From positions 1,424,001 to 1,488,000 of the forward strand of contig JAPEIS010000005.1 in assembly GCA_029531795.1 (NCBI GenBank): DNA of 64,000 nt. The letters run 5' to 3'. The position numbers and the translations under genes were made by a program. Shown here piece after piece: positions 48,527-60,327 of this stretch. How positions within the stretch are numbered: position 1 is the stretch's first letter; each line of letters begins with the position of its first letter. The notes beneath the pieces are model-generated. The model was not told the origin of the DNA and ran no database searches. It worked only from the letters and a program-made list of their open reading frames with translations. The DNA comes from Sclerotinia nivalis (lineage: Eukaryota; Ascomycota; Leotiomycetes; Helotiales; Sclerotiniaceae).

Positions 48527-49553
48527 TCATACATAAGGACCCTATAGTTTATCTCTGAAATCTTTGGAGATGGTTTATGCCGGAGGAAGAGAGTAAAAGA
48601 TTAGATGGCCCACATCATTGGTAGTTTATGCATAATAATGGCGTTTGGGATTTTTGATTGGAAGGTTTGTGGGTGATGCGGGGGATACCCGGATTAGTAT
48701 ACATTGGTGCATTTTGTTTTACGGAGTTTGGGATGGGTATAAGTCAGTCTCAACGGAGGGGTGGGATGTGTTGGGAGAAAATCAAAGGGAAGGAAATGAA
48801 GGAAGGGAAAGTAGGAGTATGGAAGATAGGGCGATTAATATTTGATTGATTGAATTGAATCGAAGGGTTTGGTGTATATATTGGTATGGTACATCCATAC
48901 AGGATTCCATGGATAGCAAAAGTATAATGTTATTTATTATGTTATTGAAATGGATGGTGGGATGGATACTTACTCAGTTAGTTGGTTATGTAGGTATGTA
49001 GTTCGTTAATTAGTTAGATGAACGAATAAAGGATTGGAAAGTTAGAGGATGATGGGCAAACGGAGAATAATATAATGTTAATGTTGATATTGATATTGAT
49101 ATGAAGATAGATCTGAATATAAAATGCAGATCTGAATATAAAATGTAGATCTGAATATAAAATGTAGATCTGAATATAAATATAGTTGATAATTTAATTA
49201 ATACTCGATTGATCGATTTTATTTATTCTATTTTATTTTTAGATAGATAGAGTAGGTAAGGTAGATATATCACAGACTATATTACTATACATATATACAT
49301 ACTATCTATCTATTATCAAATTTTTTTTTTTCGACTTTCATTAGGTAAGAATAGATACCCATATTGCGCAATTATTTTCCCGCAATTTTTTAAAAAATAT
49401 ATCTATCGTCATCCTTCATCTATGTATGTTCATATTCATATTCATATTTATGTTCTTTCCTCAAGAACCGAGATCATTATCACCCCCCCCCCCCCTCTCA
49501 ACCACAACTACAACCGTTCTATCACTATCACACGAAAAATCATTCAGGAGAAA
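48527..49553. other. Spacer with tandem repeats and poly-C
   Basis: It is 3' flank of the kinase and of the Pal1 gene (convergent). It contains four 19-bp tandem copies (49109-49183), GATA/CTAT-type low complexity and a run of 14 or so C near 49482-49495. No gene seen. Confidence 0.6.
49109..49183. repeat. Four tandem copies of a 19-bp unit
   Basis: The unit AGATCTGAATATAAAATGY repeats at 49109, 49128, 49147 and 49166 with almost no divergence, so length differences between strains are likely. Non-coding. Confidence 0.9.
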
Positions 49554-51075
49554 TTAATTCTCACTCCCCTTCAAACTCCTCCTCAAACTCCCAAATCTCC
49601 TCTTGAGACCCTCACCCATTTTATGAGATCTCCCCGCACTATGACTTCTAAGTCTGCTATTACCCATTCCACCTTCATCATTAGAGAAATCAACGGTTCC
49701 CATTGCTCGACCGCTGGTTGTGCTATTATTATTCATGCCCCGGCTGCTGCCACTCATAGCATTACTTCCGCTTGCGCTTCTTTGGCGATTAGTTGGTGGG
49801 ACTCGGAGATTTGAGTTTGCGGATGTGGAAGGACGGGATTGCATTTCATAGATGGAGTTTCCGTCTGAGGTGATGCGGCGATGGGAAGCTTTTTGGGAGG
49901 CTTTGTGGTCTTTGAGCGCTTTTTCAATGGTGAAGGAGGGTTCGCCTTTGCCTTTGTAGTCTTCGGGAAGGTATTTCTAAGAGGAGTTGGGTGTTAGTTT
50001 TGGTCAATTGGTGAGGTTTTGTATCGTCTGAAGTTTGTAGGGAAATGGACTAGGCGGATGGGCTGTCATCCGATAGTTTAATTGTAGAATATGCATGGTG
50101 TACTAGTAGAAAGGATATTAGGAAAGAAGTTAACATACCACATGATCCCATCTCTTATATGCACCACCAGCCGCATCAGGTTCCCTCATCAAATCCGCCC
50201 CCTCCTCATAATTCATAATCTGGCCGTCCGGACCAGGCATTCCAGGAGGAATAACAGCCGTTCCTGACAATGGTATATGTCTATCCAAACTATCCTGAAT
50301 ATATTCCCTTGGCGTAGCTCTAATGGCCTCCGCATTCGTTCCTTCAACCGCTGCCACTGGTGAGCTTTTATAACTCGTATTACGTGCCATTAGTGTGGCA
50401 TCATATGGTCCTCCATGATGATATGCACCACCAACTGCGGTACGGTCGAGCGAGTCGATAGTATCAGCACCTGGAATGTGCTTCTTACGGAGATGAGGAG
50501 AACGGTATGCGGTTTTGGTCTCCTGACGCAATTGATCGAGGGGTCTGTGTGACATATCACCTGGATAACGTTCACCTAGTGAACTACCTCTACGACGTCC
50601 TTTGCCATTACCATCACCGATAGGTTCATCGAGACTTTTGCGTAGGCTTCCGCCGTTAGAATTGGAGTAGCCGCCAAATGCTGATTGACGATGAGATGCA
50701 TAGGGATTTTTAGAATTGAAAGAGGATTTGGTGGGACTAGCTGAGGCGGGAGGTGTTGGGTAGGATGTTACGGTTGATTGGGGTGTCTTCTTAGTTGAAC
50801 TGGTTCTGCCGAAACTGCTAGATTTGGTTTGTGGAATGGAAGATTTGAAATGACTTCCAGGACCGGTTTCTTCGCTAGGTTCGGGACCGTTGAGAGGATC
50901 GATTAGGTACTGTTGAGCCTGGGTGAAGCAAGAGTTGTTAGTGGTCATTGTATTACTTGTTTGTAGTTGAGAATATAAGTGGTATAAATCAAGAGTTTGG
51001 TGTCTTTGAATTAATGGATTGCGTTATAAATGGAAACCTTTAACATACCCATTTCTTGTCACTTGAGCTCTCCAT
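49554..51075 (-). CDS. Pal1 cell-morphology protein
   Basis: Pal1 (PF08316) localises to sites of growth and endocytosis at the cell cortex and helps maintain cell shape in fission yeast. Three minus-strand exons, 51049-51075, 50139-50918 and 49554-49976, give 409 aa. The 27-nt first exon (MESSSDKKW) joins AQQYLIDPLNG in frame; the ATG at 50948 in the open frame lies inside the intron and is rejected. The conserved Pal1 block is in the second exon: KKHIPGADTIDSLDR, YHHGGPYDATLMARN, SSPVAAVEGTNAEAIRATP, then YIQDSLDRHIPLSGTAVIPP. The third exon begins KYLPEDYKGKGEPSFTIEKA, and a basic Ser-rich tail follows. Most of the rest is disordered, as usual in this family. Confidence 0.9.
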
Positions 51076-52225
51076 TTTGAAGATAATTATCAATCAAATA
51101 TGGTGTGATGATTGAATCTGGTGATTCCGAGTGAGCCGTAAATAGAGTGTCAATCAGCAGGTCTTTTGTTTGTACTTGAATAGTGAAGGCACAACAGGAG
51201 ACTTTTCGGTTGGTTGATTAGGTATTGCAAGAGAAGAGGAAGAGGAAGAGGAGGAGAAGAAAAGATGGTTGTATGAGAGTGAAAGGAAATAACTACTAGA
51301 TAGTCAGGTAGTAAAAGTAGGTCATCAACTTATTATTAGAAATGGAGGAAGACCCAGGCCGGATGCGTTAACAAGAGAAAAAAAAGCCATAATATGTCGT
51401 ACGCAGCATTTCAGGGTATCCTTGGCATCAATGATGTAATTCCACTTGTATAGTACTTGTATAGTGAGTGTACAGTTGTATTTTTTGTCCGGATAAGAAA
51501 GAGCTAGATAAGGCTAGATAAGGCTAAAATTTGTTGTAAACGTACCCTTTAGACCCAAACTCCACTCAAATTTCCAAATATTGATTAGTCAGGCACTCAA
51601 AAGGCTCCGCTTCCAACAAAAATAATTCCGTAGATCATTGAGAGAGTAAACGAAAACCGAAAAGCCCCCAACTCCGCAAAGCCTCAACACGCTGACGTCT
51701 GATATTGGGTGTATTTGGGTCAAAGGTTGTTCTAGACTTTATTTTGCCCAGAAGCCCAGGATCGAAATCATTTGAACAGCTGCATTGCCACGAATACGAA
51801 AATCCTTGGGTCGAAGTTTAAAATCGTCAACTTACCTGTGCTCTGCTTTGGATGTTTGGATCTGGACCATAGATTGATTCAAAGCTTCATTAATTGATGA
51901 AGCTTGATTTGTTCGTGTACAATCAATTTCTGATTTCAGTTTGGGCTCTAAAATCACACGTTCACGGGAAGTCCGGCCAGATACCTAGGTATATTTAGCT
52001 AGGTATATCATCGGGGCCCTATCATCGTACGGAGCACTAGGTACAGCATACGAATCTGTTCATCGGAGTCCCAGTTAAAAACACACCCGGCACTTATCCT
52101 CACTCGTGCTAGATTGCTGCTTCTGTCACTTCTGTCACTTCTGGTGCATCTCTCTGGTTCTTCATTCGCAATCAAATCATACATACTTTTCGGCCAAGGA
52201 AGGCTGACCGAAGTCAAAATTCGTA
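51076..52225. promoter_or_regulatory. Divergent promoter region between Pal1 and USB1
   Basis: These 1150 bp separate two genes read away from each other and contain no supported frame. Features seen are AGGAAG-type purine repeats near 51231-51261, a doubled CTAGATAAGG near 51503-51523 and two CTTCTGTCA copies near 52120-52140. No specific binding site is assigned. Confidence 0.5.
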
Positions 52226-53358
52226 ATGGCGCTAGTCGATTATATTTCGTCTGATGAAGAAGATGTCGTAGACGTAGACGATGACTCTAATCAAGATCGA
52301 CATAACAAAAAGGATGAAAAGGATGTCACCACCAAAACTTCCAATTCGAATAATTTGAAGCGAAAAAGAAGCATTTCTTCATCATCAGAATTACCTCCAC
52401 TACCCTCCAAATTTCATGATCTTTATGCGTCAACAGTAAGGAATAGTACAAGAGATGATCCAAGTTTACATGGAGGGAGAAAAAGAGTTATTCCCCATAT
52501 TGAGGGAAATTGGCCAACACATATTTATATTGAGTGTGAGTACCTATCAGTGCCTTAAATTATTCTTCTTTCAAGCTTTTTGCTAATTCAATCGAGGGTA
52601 TCCTTCGACTACAGAATTCCGTTTATTATCATCCTTGATCTCAAAAGTTGTTTCCCTCAAAAGATTCGAGATTCAGACATTTTTAACAAGTGATCTTGGG
52701 GTTCCTCTTCCCTTACATGTTAGTCTTTCACGAGCAATTGGATTCTCCAAAGATGTCAAAGACAGCTTCTTGAATTCATTCGAGCAAGCCATAAAATCTG
52801 CCGGAATTCGTCTGTAAGTCCATTGTCCGAATCCAACTAGGAGTGGCACGTGATTAATTTTTCTTTAGATTTGAGATCGGGTTCTCCGGCTTAGCTTGGG
52901 TTCCTAATTATGAAAAGACTCGATGGTTCTTAGTTCTCCGTCTCAATATACCGAGAAGCAATGCCTTGAACAAATTACTCCATGTGAGCAACAAAGTCGT
53001 GGAAGAATATGGGCAGCCGCCACTATACGCAAATTCTAGGGCCAGTGAAAACGGCACAAAAATTGCTCACCCCTCCAAAGATGTCAAAAACTTCAAGGCA
53101 AAGGCACAAAAAAAAAAGGAAAATTTTATCGATATGGTTGATTTGTCAGAGGCATTTCACATTAGCATTGCTTGGACGCTATTGCCACCAGACCAAGAGC
53201 TTATTGAAGCTACCGAGCGATTAACGGCTAATGAATTGATGGAAGTGCAGCAGATTCAAGTACAGACCAAGGAGATCAAAGCCAAAATTGGTAATGTGGT
53301 GACTAACGTGCCTCTTCCTGTGGGTATTACAGAAGGTAAAAATCTGTTTGGATTTTGA
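52226..53358 (+). CDS. USB1: U6 snRNA 3'-5' exonuclease USB1/Mpn1
   Basis: USB1 trims the oligo-U tail of U6 snRNA and leaves a protective terminal phosphate, stabilising U6 for splicing. The exons are 52226-52535, 52597-52813 and 52869-53358 (338 aa). The first junction uses the acceptor at 52595-52596 rather than a later AG, because only that keeps frame and restores [13 protein letters not shown]. The two catalytic HxS motifs of the 2H phosphoesterase fold are present: H144-x-S146 in PLHVSLSR and H273-x-S275 in FHISIAW. The N-terminus [13 protein letters not shown] is the usual acidic start of fungal homologues. The surrounding [19 protein letters not shown] block also fits. Confidence 0.92.
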
Positions 53359-54698
53359 GGGATCACTTTGCTTTTGAGGGGTACATAAGATATTTGATGA
53401 TTTGGGGAAGTAGTATGTCTAAGCAAATATAGCCTACGCAGCTGAATCCAGCCGATGCTTTTATTCGTGTGTCCAGTCATCGACACATGTCATTCGCGGC
53501 CGGGCGAGCAACGATCTCATTTACATGACTTCCCATGATTTTCGAGGAAAACAAGCTTGCTCACAAATACTGTCCTTTAAGGAGTTGACAAGATATTTGA
53601 AATCTTCCGCTGGTACTTTGGCTATCCAGAGTCGAGCACATGCCGAACTCGCTGCCCACAATCGATTCTTTCTCCAGGCCTATACTATGTCATTTGCATT
53701 TGCGACTACTAGGCGAAGCTCAAAAGCGTCTGAAGATGGACCTACTGTATGCGTCAGCACAACCCTATACGACTTCATCGCTTAGAGCAGAAGCATGCCT
53801 TCGTTCAAAGAGTCCCGCTCAATTCGCGTGCTACGCGATTTCCACATCACCCACGCCAAGACTACACTGAGAGCCCCCAGTACCGTCGCTATGACACCAA
53901 AAACTATCTGGATTACATCATCTTGAGACAGCGGGTCGACGGAAGGGCCGTCTTTCGAATGCATTGAAGTCAGTGAATAGTTTCTCCCGTTAAGCTTATC
54001 GAGCCTGCGCAACGTCAGAGGGTACTCTAGCTGAAAAATGGCATGGCTTTTCCACTGAACCTACCATCGGATGGCACAGCTGAAATTTTTGTTTGTGAGA
54101 GCCTTGAATGCTTCAATTTGTTGCACATGTGATCAATTAAGACTACTTGAGATGAGAGTACTTCATCTGCTATACATGTCTTGCAAGAACCTTTACATTG
54201 TCTGCCGGGGACGAGGCCCGTTTGATGTGGCAGAACTCTTGGAATTTCATTACTTCACAAGACGATGAAACCAATCGCGAAGCTCCAATACCATCCTTCA
54301 ACGAGTTCTATTAAGGCTTGTGATACCCTCGGACGTTTGCCTTTGTTAAACGGAATCTTTTCAAGTGATTAAAACCTGTGGTTGAAATCAAAACTTAAAA
54401 TCCTACTGCTATTTTAGGAATCGCGGCACAATTGTTGATTACATTTTGGGTGTGTTAAGCGAAACCCGGCGCTTAAAATTACAAGCGGGAATGTTTTTAC
54501 CTACCAAGAAGCGCATATATACTAGCACAAAATACGCCTTTCCATTCGTATTTTAGGTCTTACAGCAACCACCACAGTGTCTGATCAATATAGCCAGTCG
54601 AGCCATAGCAAAAGAATGAATCTAAAACGACACCGTTTCACCGGCCATGAAAAATTGGGAACACACTTTATCATGTTTATATGTTGTGTAAATGAGGG
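53359..54698. other. Spacer with weak frames
   Basis: It holds the 3' flank of USB1 and a possible 60-aa membrane peptide (53782-53964, minus). Overlapping plus-strand frames at 53525-53967 are probably shadows. Nothing else supported. Confidence 0.5.
53782..53964 (-). CDS. Possible 60-aa single-pass membrane peptide
   Basis: From the ATG at 53964 the frame encodes an acidic start (MHSKDGPSVDPLSQDD), one clear hydrophobic helix (VIQIVFGVIATVLGALSVVL) and a basic tail (WKSRSTRIERD). That is a well-formed membrane anchor topology, and the frame continues upstream to about 54012, where an AG (CGCAG) could be a splice acceptor from an unseen first exon. No homologue is recognised. It could be the C-terminal exon of a larger gene, an independent micropeptide, or chance. 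Confidence 0.4.
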   Translation of the reverse strand: MHSKDGPSVDPLSQDDVIQIVFGVIATVLGALSVVLAWVMWKSRSTRIERDSLNEGMLLL

Positions 54699-55282
54699 TC
54701 ACTGTCGATGCGAGTGCTGAGTATTCTGGCATATGACACGATGCTTGCAACTTTTCCCGCCGATGTGGGGGCGGCGCACTCTGCTTTTCGAACCGTCCGA
54801 TGAGCCATATACGACATAACAAGTCGGACATGATACCCTAGCATAATTTAACTTTTTTCATGCCAATCTCCATGTGTCTGTGCACTGGAAATTCGAAATC
54901 AAACATTGTTCAGGAGAAAGCAATGAAACCTACCGAATCTTGTTAAATGTCACTTCCCCAAAATCAGGTCCATACCGAGGATCATCTTTGATAATTTTCT
55001 GATACAGCGTTCTTGATTCATCATTCTTTTTAGCAATGTTTGTCCACTAAAGTGTCTTTCTGAATGTCGAATATCAACTATATCTCATCTGATACTCAAG
55101 CTTACAATTTATCATTTTTCTCTGGTGATTCACCACTCGCTCGGCATCGATAAACTCCACAAAAAGACGGGTGGCCGCTAAAAATGACTTGCATATCCTA
55201 CACTACCAATCATTACTGATACACATGCTCGCTATGGGTCAACTGAATGTTCCATATCCTCAAAATCTATCTCCGAGCTCAT
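54699..55282 (-). CDS. Tentative four-exon hypothetical protein, 114 aa
   Basis: Minus-strand pieces 55244-55282, 55134-55187, 54934-55046 and 54699-54837 join in one frame through GT..AG introns. The third piece is strongly protein-like (TNIAKKNDESRTLYQKIIKD, then DPRYGPDFGEVTFNKIR). The last contains SCPTCYVVYGSSDGSKSRV followed by further Cys and His, compatible with a small zinc site. Donors of the first two introns (GTTGAC, GTGAAT) are weak, so the 5' half is uncertain. It sits 60 bp downstream of the stop of the 464-aa unknown gene on the same strand and might belong to it or be a decayed fragment. No family recognised. Confidence 0.35.
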
Positions 55283-55342
55283 AACGATTTCCCTGCAGCA
55301 TTTCCGCTTAATACCAGATTTCCTGATTCTTTACATCCAACT

Positions 55343-56737
55343 TTACTCCGCCATATCTGTTTTCTTCACTAAGCCCAAAATATATTCGTGGGTATTGTAG
55401 AATGGTTGAAAAAGTATTCGCTCGAACTCCTCAGCAACATTAGGGTCCATATTCCATCCCTCTACTTGAGGTTTTTGGGCCTCGGGACCTGTGTGGCCTT
55501 TATCAAAATCAGGATCCACATTCCAATCCTCTGCTTGAGAATTTTTCCCTTGAGGATATTGAACCTCAGAAGCCTCGGGTTCCTCATCGTCATTCGGATC
55601 CACAGCAGATCCCTCCTTCTGAAGACCGGGGTAACTCTCATCAATATTAGACTGTAAATCAGCTTTCACGTGTTGGTATACTTTGTACAGAAGGTCGGCA
55701 ATGATGACATCTGTGGCTATCACCCATGTAGCTACGATTTCATGTTCGCCCTCCAGCAGCATAACTACGATTTCAAAATCGCGTTTCAACCGGATGGTCT
55801 CGCTTTCAGTTGTGGGTTTTAACTCAGTGGCTATGAATTCATCTACACTTTTTGAATATGCCCAGTCAGCTTTTTCCCTGGCATTTTTCTCCCGGTCTTT
55901 TGTCTTCTTTTTTTTTTTAACTTTAGTTTTGTCTTTCGCTTTGGTTTTCTTCGCCAGAGCCTCCTCTGCCATTTTTTTCTTCGCTAGGGCTTTCCCCATA
56001 TCCATCGCTCGAATTCTCCGTATTTTTATCATGAAAAGAAGAAACACCACATCTTCCACTGATAACTGGCGAAGAACATTGATATCTTTGAGCATTCTGG
56101 CTTTGCTAGCCAAGATACGTCTGAAGTCTTGAGACAGACGAAATTCATCTTCCACAGCCGCGTAGATAGTTAACAATTCATGGTCATCTTTGGCTTCCAA
56201 TTCCTCCCATATCTTCGTGTACCAATTGAAAATGCGGTCCTGTTCTTCCCGGGCTGCGGGGCTTAGATCAGCGATTAAAATATACAAGTTATCCATGATA
56301 CTTTTGTCGTGTTCGAGGGCCTCATCCAAGCTTTTAAAAGAAAGAGCTTTCGCGTCATCAATCACAGAATTAAAATGCTTGGTACGCCAGCATTCTATGC
56401 ATGTACTGAGGTACAGCCTAAGAGCCCGATCCCGTTCCTCTTCAGTGAACTCCTTCCAGTTAAGACACTCCCAAGTATTGATTTGGTCGTCTGGAGCCTT
56501 TTCTTCGAATGTAAATACAACCACTCCATCAGCATTAAATATAAGAAATTTGCTAGGCGTACAAGAGTACTCGTTGATTGATGAGGCCCCGTCGAGTCCT
56601 TGCATTGACCCTGAAGTCTGGGAAGGTCCTGATAGTAAAGCGCGAAGCTTCTGTGATGCATTTGAAGTTTGGAAAGAACCCCGTGGAAGACCAGGGCGTC
56701 CCTTTTTTGGACTTGGGGTTCCAGGCGGGGTTGGCAT
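55343..56737 (-). CDS. Hypothetical protein with Lys-rich helix, 464 aa
   Basis: This is one uninterrupted frame with an ATG followed by a Pro/Thr-rich start (PTPPGTPSPKKGRPGLPRG). A mainly helical middle follows (about residues 90-260), then a very basic Lys-rich segment at about 260-300 (AKKTKAKDKTKVKKKKKTKD), another helical region with hydrophobic patches (FEIVVMLLEGEHEIVATWVI), an acidic linker, and two copies of a short motif (DWNVDPDFDKG and GWNMDPNVAEE) near the C-terminus. No enzyme motif or membrane helix is clear. I do not recognise a family. Such genes in leotiomycetes are often lineage-specific, which is inference. Confidence 0.68.
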   Translation of the reverse strand: MPTPPGTPSPKKGRPGLPRGSFQTSNASQKLRALLSGPSQTSGSMQGLDGASSINEYSCTPSKFLIFNADGVVVFTFEEKAPDDQINTWECLNWKEFTEEERDRALRLYLSTCIECWRTKHFNSVIDDAKALSFKSLDEALEHDKSIMDNLYILIADLSPAAREEQDRIFNWYTKIWEELEAKDDHELLTIYAAVEDEFRLSQDFRRILASKARMLKDINVLRQLSVEDVVFLLFMIKIRRIRAMDMGKALAKKKMAEEALAKKTKAKDKTKVKKKKKTKDREKNAREKADWAYSKSVDEFIATELKPTTESETIRLKRDFEIVVMLLEGEHEIVATWVIATDVIIADLLYKVYQHVKADLQSNIDESYPGLQKEGSAVDPNDDEEPEASEVQYPQGKNSQAEDWNVDPDFDKGHTGPEAQKPQVEGWNMDPNVAEEFERILFQPFYNTHEYILGLVKKTDMAE

Positions 56738-56938
56738 CTGGAATTCTCTCTCTCTCTCAAGTGATGCTAATCGTCGCGCTAGGGTTTGTGGCTGATGAAT
56801 ATGGCAGCGTCGTGATTGGCTTAGCTGATTGAAGGCGCTGTGGATGTAGATTTTGAGTGCATTGTCTCCCGGGGCCGCAACTGGAAATCCAGGCGCAGGG
56901 CGGGCTGAAATTAGCCCATCATAATCGATCCCATATTG

Positions 56939-57412
56939 TTACAATTCTCGTGCTAATAGCTTTCTTAGGCTTGGACCGTGTGAGAATTGTTCATTCCTTT
57001 CGCTCTCATTTATCGCCATGGTTGGATGTTCTGAGGCTTCAGATGGAAGTGTTCCTATTTGAATAAGGCAGCTGATGAAGTTTTCGAATAGTTCGGTTCC
57101 TGGTTGTGCTTTGAAGGTTGGATCGACTATGTAGTAATTTCCTTTGATTTCCAGGAATAGAGTTGGGAAGTTTGATATTATTTTGATGATGAGACCTCTT
57201 CTTTGACCTGGTGGTTCTGCTTGTGCTTTTAGTTCTGCTTTTAGTTCTGCTTTTAGTTGTGCTTTTAGTCCTGCTTCTAGCCGTCTAAGGGAAGAAGTGC
57301 TAACGGATCGAACCGGGGGAAAGCGTTTGCAGGGTCTCAGCGTGGACTATTTAAGAATTAATTTGAGGCGTATTAGAGATAGGATCTTGGACGCTACCAT
57401 TTCTGCTCCCAT
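56939..57412 (-). CDS. Hypothetical protein with Leu-Lys-Ala repeat, 140 aa
   Basis: Two minus-strand exons, 57398-57412 (15 nt, MGAEM) and 56939-57346, are joined through a 51-nt intron (donor GTAGCG, CTAAT branch, AAATAG acceptor). The second exon has no ATG near its start, so a spliced first exon is needed. After a basic start come four near-identical four-residue units (LKAQ/LKAE) forming a short helix, then a compact stretch (PTLFLEIKGNYYIVDPTFKA, GTELFENFISCLIQIGTL). No family recognised. It lies 201 bp upstream of the 464-aa unknown on the same strand. Confidence 0.5.
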
Positions 57413-60327
57413 GTTGACTAATTGTCCTTGTTATCATGGTAATATATCGATCGATGGGGTGGATAGGGAAAAGAATATATTTCTCTGGTTTAGTATATAT
57501 ATTGAACGCTGCTTGGTATCCAAATGGTATCTTGCGAATTTGGGGGGAGGTTATTATTATATGTGAGGATTGGGATCGGGATGAGATGGATATTTTTGTT
57601 TGCTTGTACAAGAGGGGAAGGGAAGGGAAGGGAAGATAGGTTAGTGATTTGGGATATGGGGTATGAGATAGAGGCCTATAGGTAAACTGTAAATTCATAT
57701 GTATAGTGACTTCCTGTTGAGGAAAGAACAGTAGATGGAACGGACAGACGTATTTGCTTGAAGTTATAAGTGAGGTTCCTTCTTTCTTTCTTTCTTTCTT
57801 CTTTCCTTCCTTTTCGCTTCGATCATATCATTTCTCATTTAATGGACACTGGATTATGCTTTGAGTACTGATTAATGTTTAGGTATCTATATATATGTAG
57901 GAGATACGATATCAACCGAGTTTCAAGTATTTTAAACCGTCACTTTAGATTCTAGAATTCTCATTTGACTCATTTGACAAATTTGAAAAAATCAAGAATT
58001 CGAGGATGGAGGAGGGGTTTATCTTACTCAATACTTATTTGGAGTGTATTGGAATATATAGAGGGAGCGGTTATATATAAGTCTTCCAATGCCTAGTAAA
58101 TTACATCAATAAACGAAACTAATATAAATATATACACAACCATCTTTACTCCATATAATATCTTTTCGAGAGGTATTCTATTCGTATTTGAATTAATTAT
58201 AAAAATTGATTGATTGATTGATTGATTTGATTTAACGTCCACACTGAGTCTAAGACTATCTAGGACGGCTAGGGGCTCTATGAGCTCCTAGTTGATGCTA
58301 TAGGGAGTTGTATACTAACTAGTATACAGTTTGTATAGTTTGGGTTTCTTTTCAATTCTTGAAATGTTGATTAAGGACAAATGAAAACTAATACTAAAGA
58401 ACAAAGCCTGATATCTTTATTCTTTAAGATTTTTCCTTTTTTGCTTTTCCTTTACCTCTTACTAATTAAAACATCTCATTGATATAATCTTCTTCTTCGA
58501 TCCAATCTGCTATTCCGATATCTACTTTCCATAAAAATCAAGAATCATCTTTGTTAAGATTACCTCCAATACAGCAAAAGGATCCTTATACTAATGAAAA
58601 GCAATTGGAAGGCACTACTCTCTTCAGCTCGAATTCATTCATTAGTTCCTTTGTATGCTTTCCTAGGTGTAATAATCTCCAACTTTATTTGAATGTAAAT
58701 AATCGAAATCGCCGAATGAAATATCGGTTGTTTGAATATAATTATAGTAAAGTATAGTCCTAATCCTATCCACATATACACAAAAAATATTTTCGTAAAA
58801 TCGAGGAAAAGGCATAATATTGTATCGATGCTTAGAATATAATATTAATTGATAAATAATAATATTCTTTGTTTCGTAATAATTGTAATGTTAAAATGAA
58901 TATGTTTTCGATAATCGATTATCGAAAAAAGGTATAAAATATAAATAAAACAATAACAAATTCTGTATCGAAAAGATTTTTCTGGAATAGAAGGGATTTA
59001 CTAGATGTATTATACTTCGTATTGAAGTAATAGTCGATAATAGATGTTGAATCTAACCAGGGCTTCTGTAGCCATCATCCGTATTTTGGGTTGATGTTCG
59101 TTCATCCTTTCGAAGATATTGATGCTGTAAAATCGTAATAACCCCTCCATCGTGAATATCGTAATCGGGAAACCCTCTCTTTCTCTTCCAATGTATCCGA
59201 TTCCATCAAATGATTCAATCTTAGCTTTGCAGACTCTCAATAGAGAGCTGGAGGTTTGTAGAGGGCACCACGTATAGGTGTTGAGTCTTCGCCCTCCTAA
59301 TTATAAAAATAAACCCTTGTGTTTTCCCAGTCCGGTTAGAATGAAAAGTGTATACGGAGGAGTATACATGAAATTTAAATCTCTACTTTTGAGTTCTGAG
59401 ATGTATCATAGAGGTTGATAGTTAACACTATTTTTCTAATTTTGCAAATCTTTTATAGCTCGTTCTTTATATATTCCATTCTTTAGATACTTGTAAGAAT
59501 ATAATTTGTTGCTCCTATAACCCATAACTCTTTCATTATTACTCCCAGCGCCTCTTTTCATTCCACCGCTATCCCCATCCTTCATCCTATCCCATTCCAT
59601 TCCATCTTTCCGTCGCTATTTCACCATCTCACCCATTCATTAATCATGATTGCACCCTCCGAACTCGAAACTCAGGAGGAGATAAAAAGAAGAAAAGAAG
59701 AAGAAGAAAAGAACGTATATATATAAATTATATAACGAACTTATAAGTTGTTATATCTATCTATACAATCTATACAATCTATACAATCTATACAATCTAT
59801 ACAATCTATACAACGAACTTGTAGATTATTATATTTTATAATATATCTATATCTATATCTATACTCATCTATACTCATCTATATCAATTTCACTCAAATT
59901 ATATAAAACTTACCCATCTATCTATCTACCTAACTACTGTATTCATTCACATTCACATTCACACTTACAGCACAATACACAAGCACAAATCGACCTATCT
60001 TGTTACATACACCATTCAAGCTTCACTATCTCGCAATCAATATGTACCTCAAAGAAATACCGTCTACTATCATACAAACCAAACAAAAATCACATTTTCA
60101 CAATCAAAACTTTAGAATGTTGTGTATAAATGTATAAATCAAAGCTTGCTTTTAATATGTATGTTACGCTATCGACTTCCTGTCAACAAATCAATGCCAT
60201 GCAGACGCTGCGGACATCTTAAGAAGACATCCACCCCAAGGATATGTATAATGAGAGTACATACACATGCCCTCGAATCCTTCTCCCACCCCTTCATCTC
60301 ATTTCGCTTATGAATTTCACTGGGGCT
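57413..60327. other. AT-rich gene desert
   Basis: About 2.9 kb of AT-rich DNA lies here with TTTC repeats (57780-57800), a GATT repeat near 58207-58225, a palindromic patch near 58259-58295, and TATA-type runs. A 9-bp tandem array is at 59761-59812. Frames here are short and AT-driven. Such blocks can be remnants of mutated transposons, but no element ends were seen. Confidence 0.55.
59761..59812. repeat. Tandem array of 9-bp unit CTATACAAT
   Basis: Nearly six perfect copies, flanked on both sides by similar AACGAACTT sequence (about 59733 and 59812). Non-coding. Confidence 0.9.

Noticed and set aside
53525..53967. Overlapping plus-strand frames
   Set aside because: Short, mutually overlapping and without motifs; the minus-strand membrane peptide in the same place is the better candidate.
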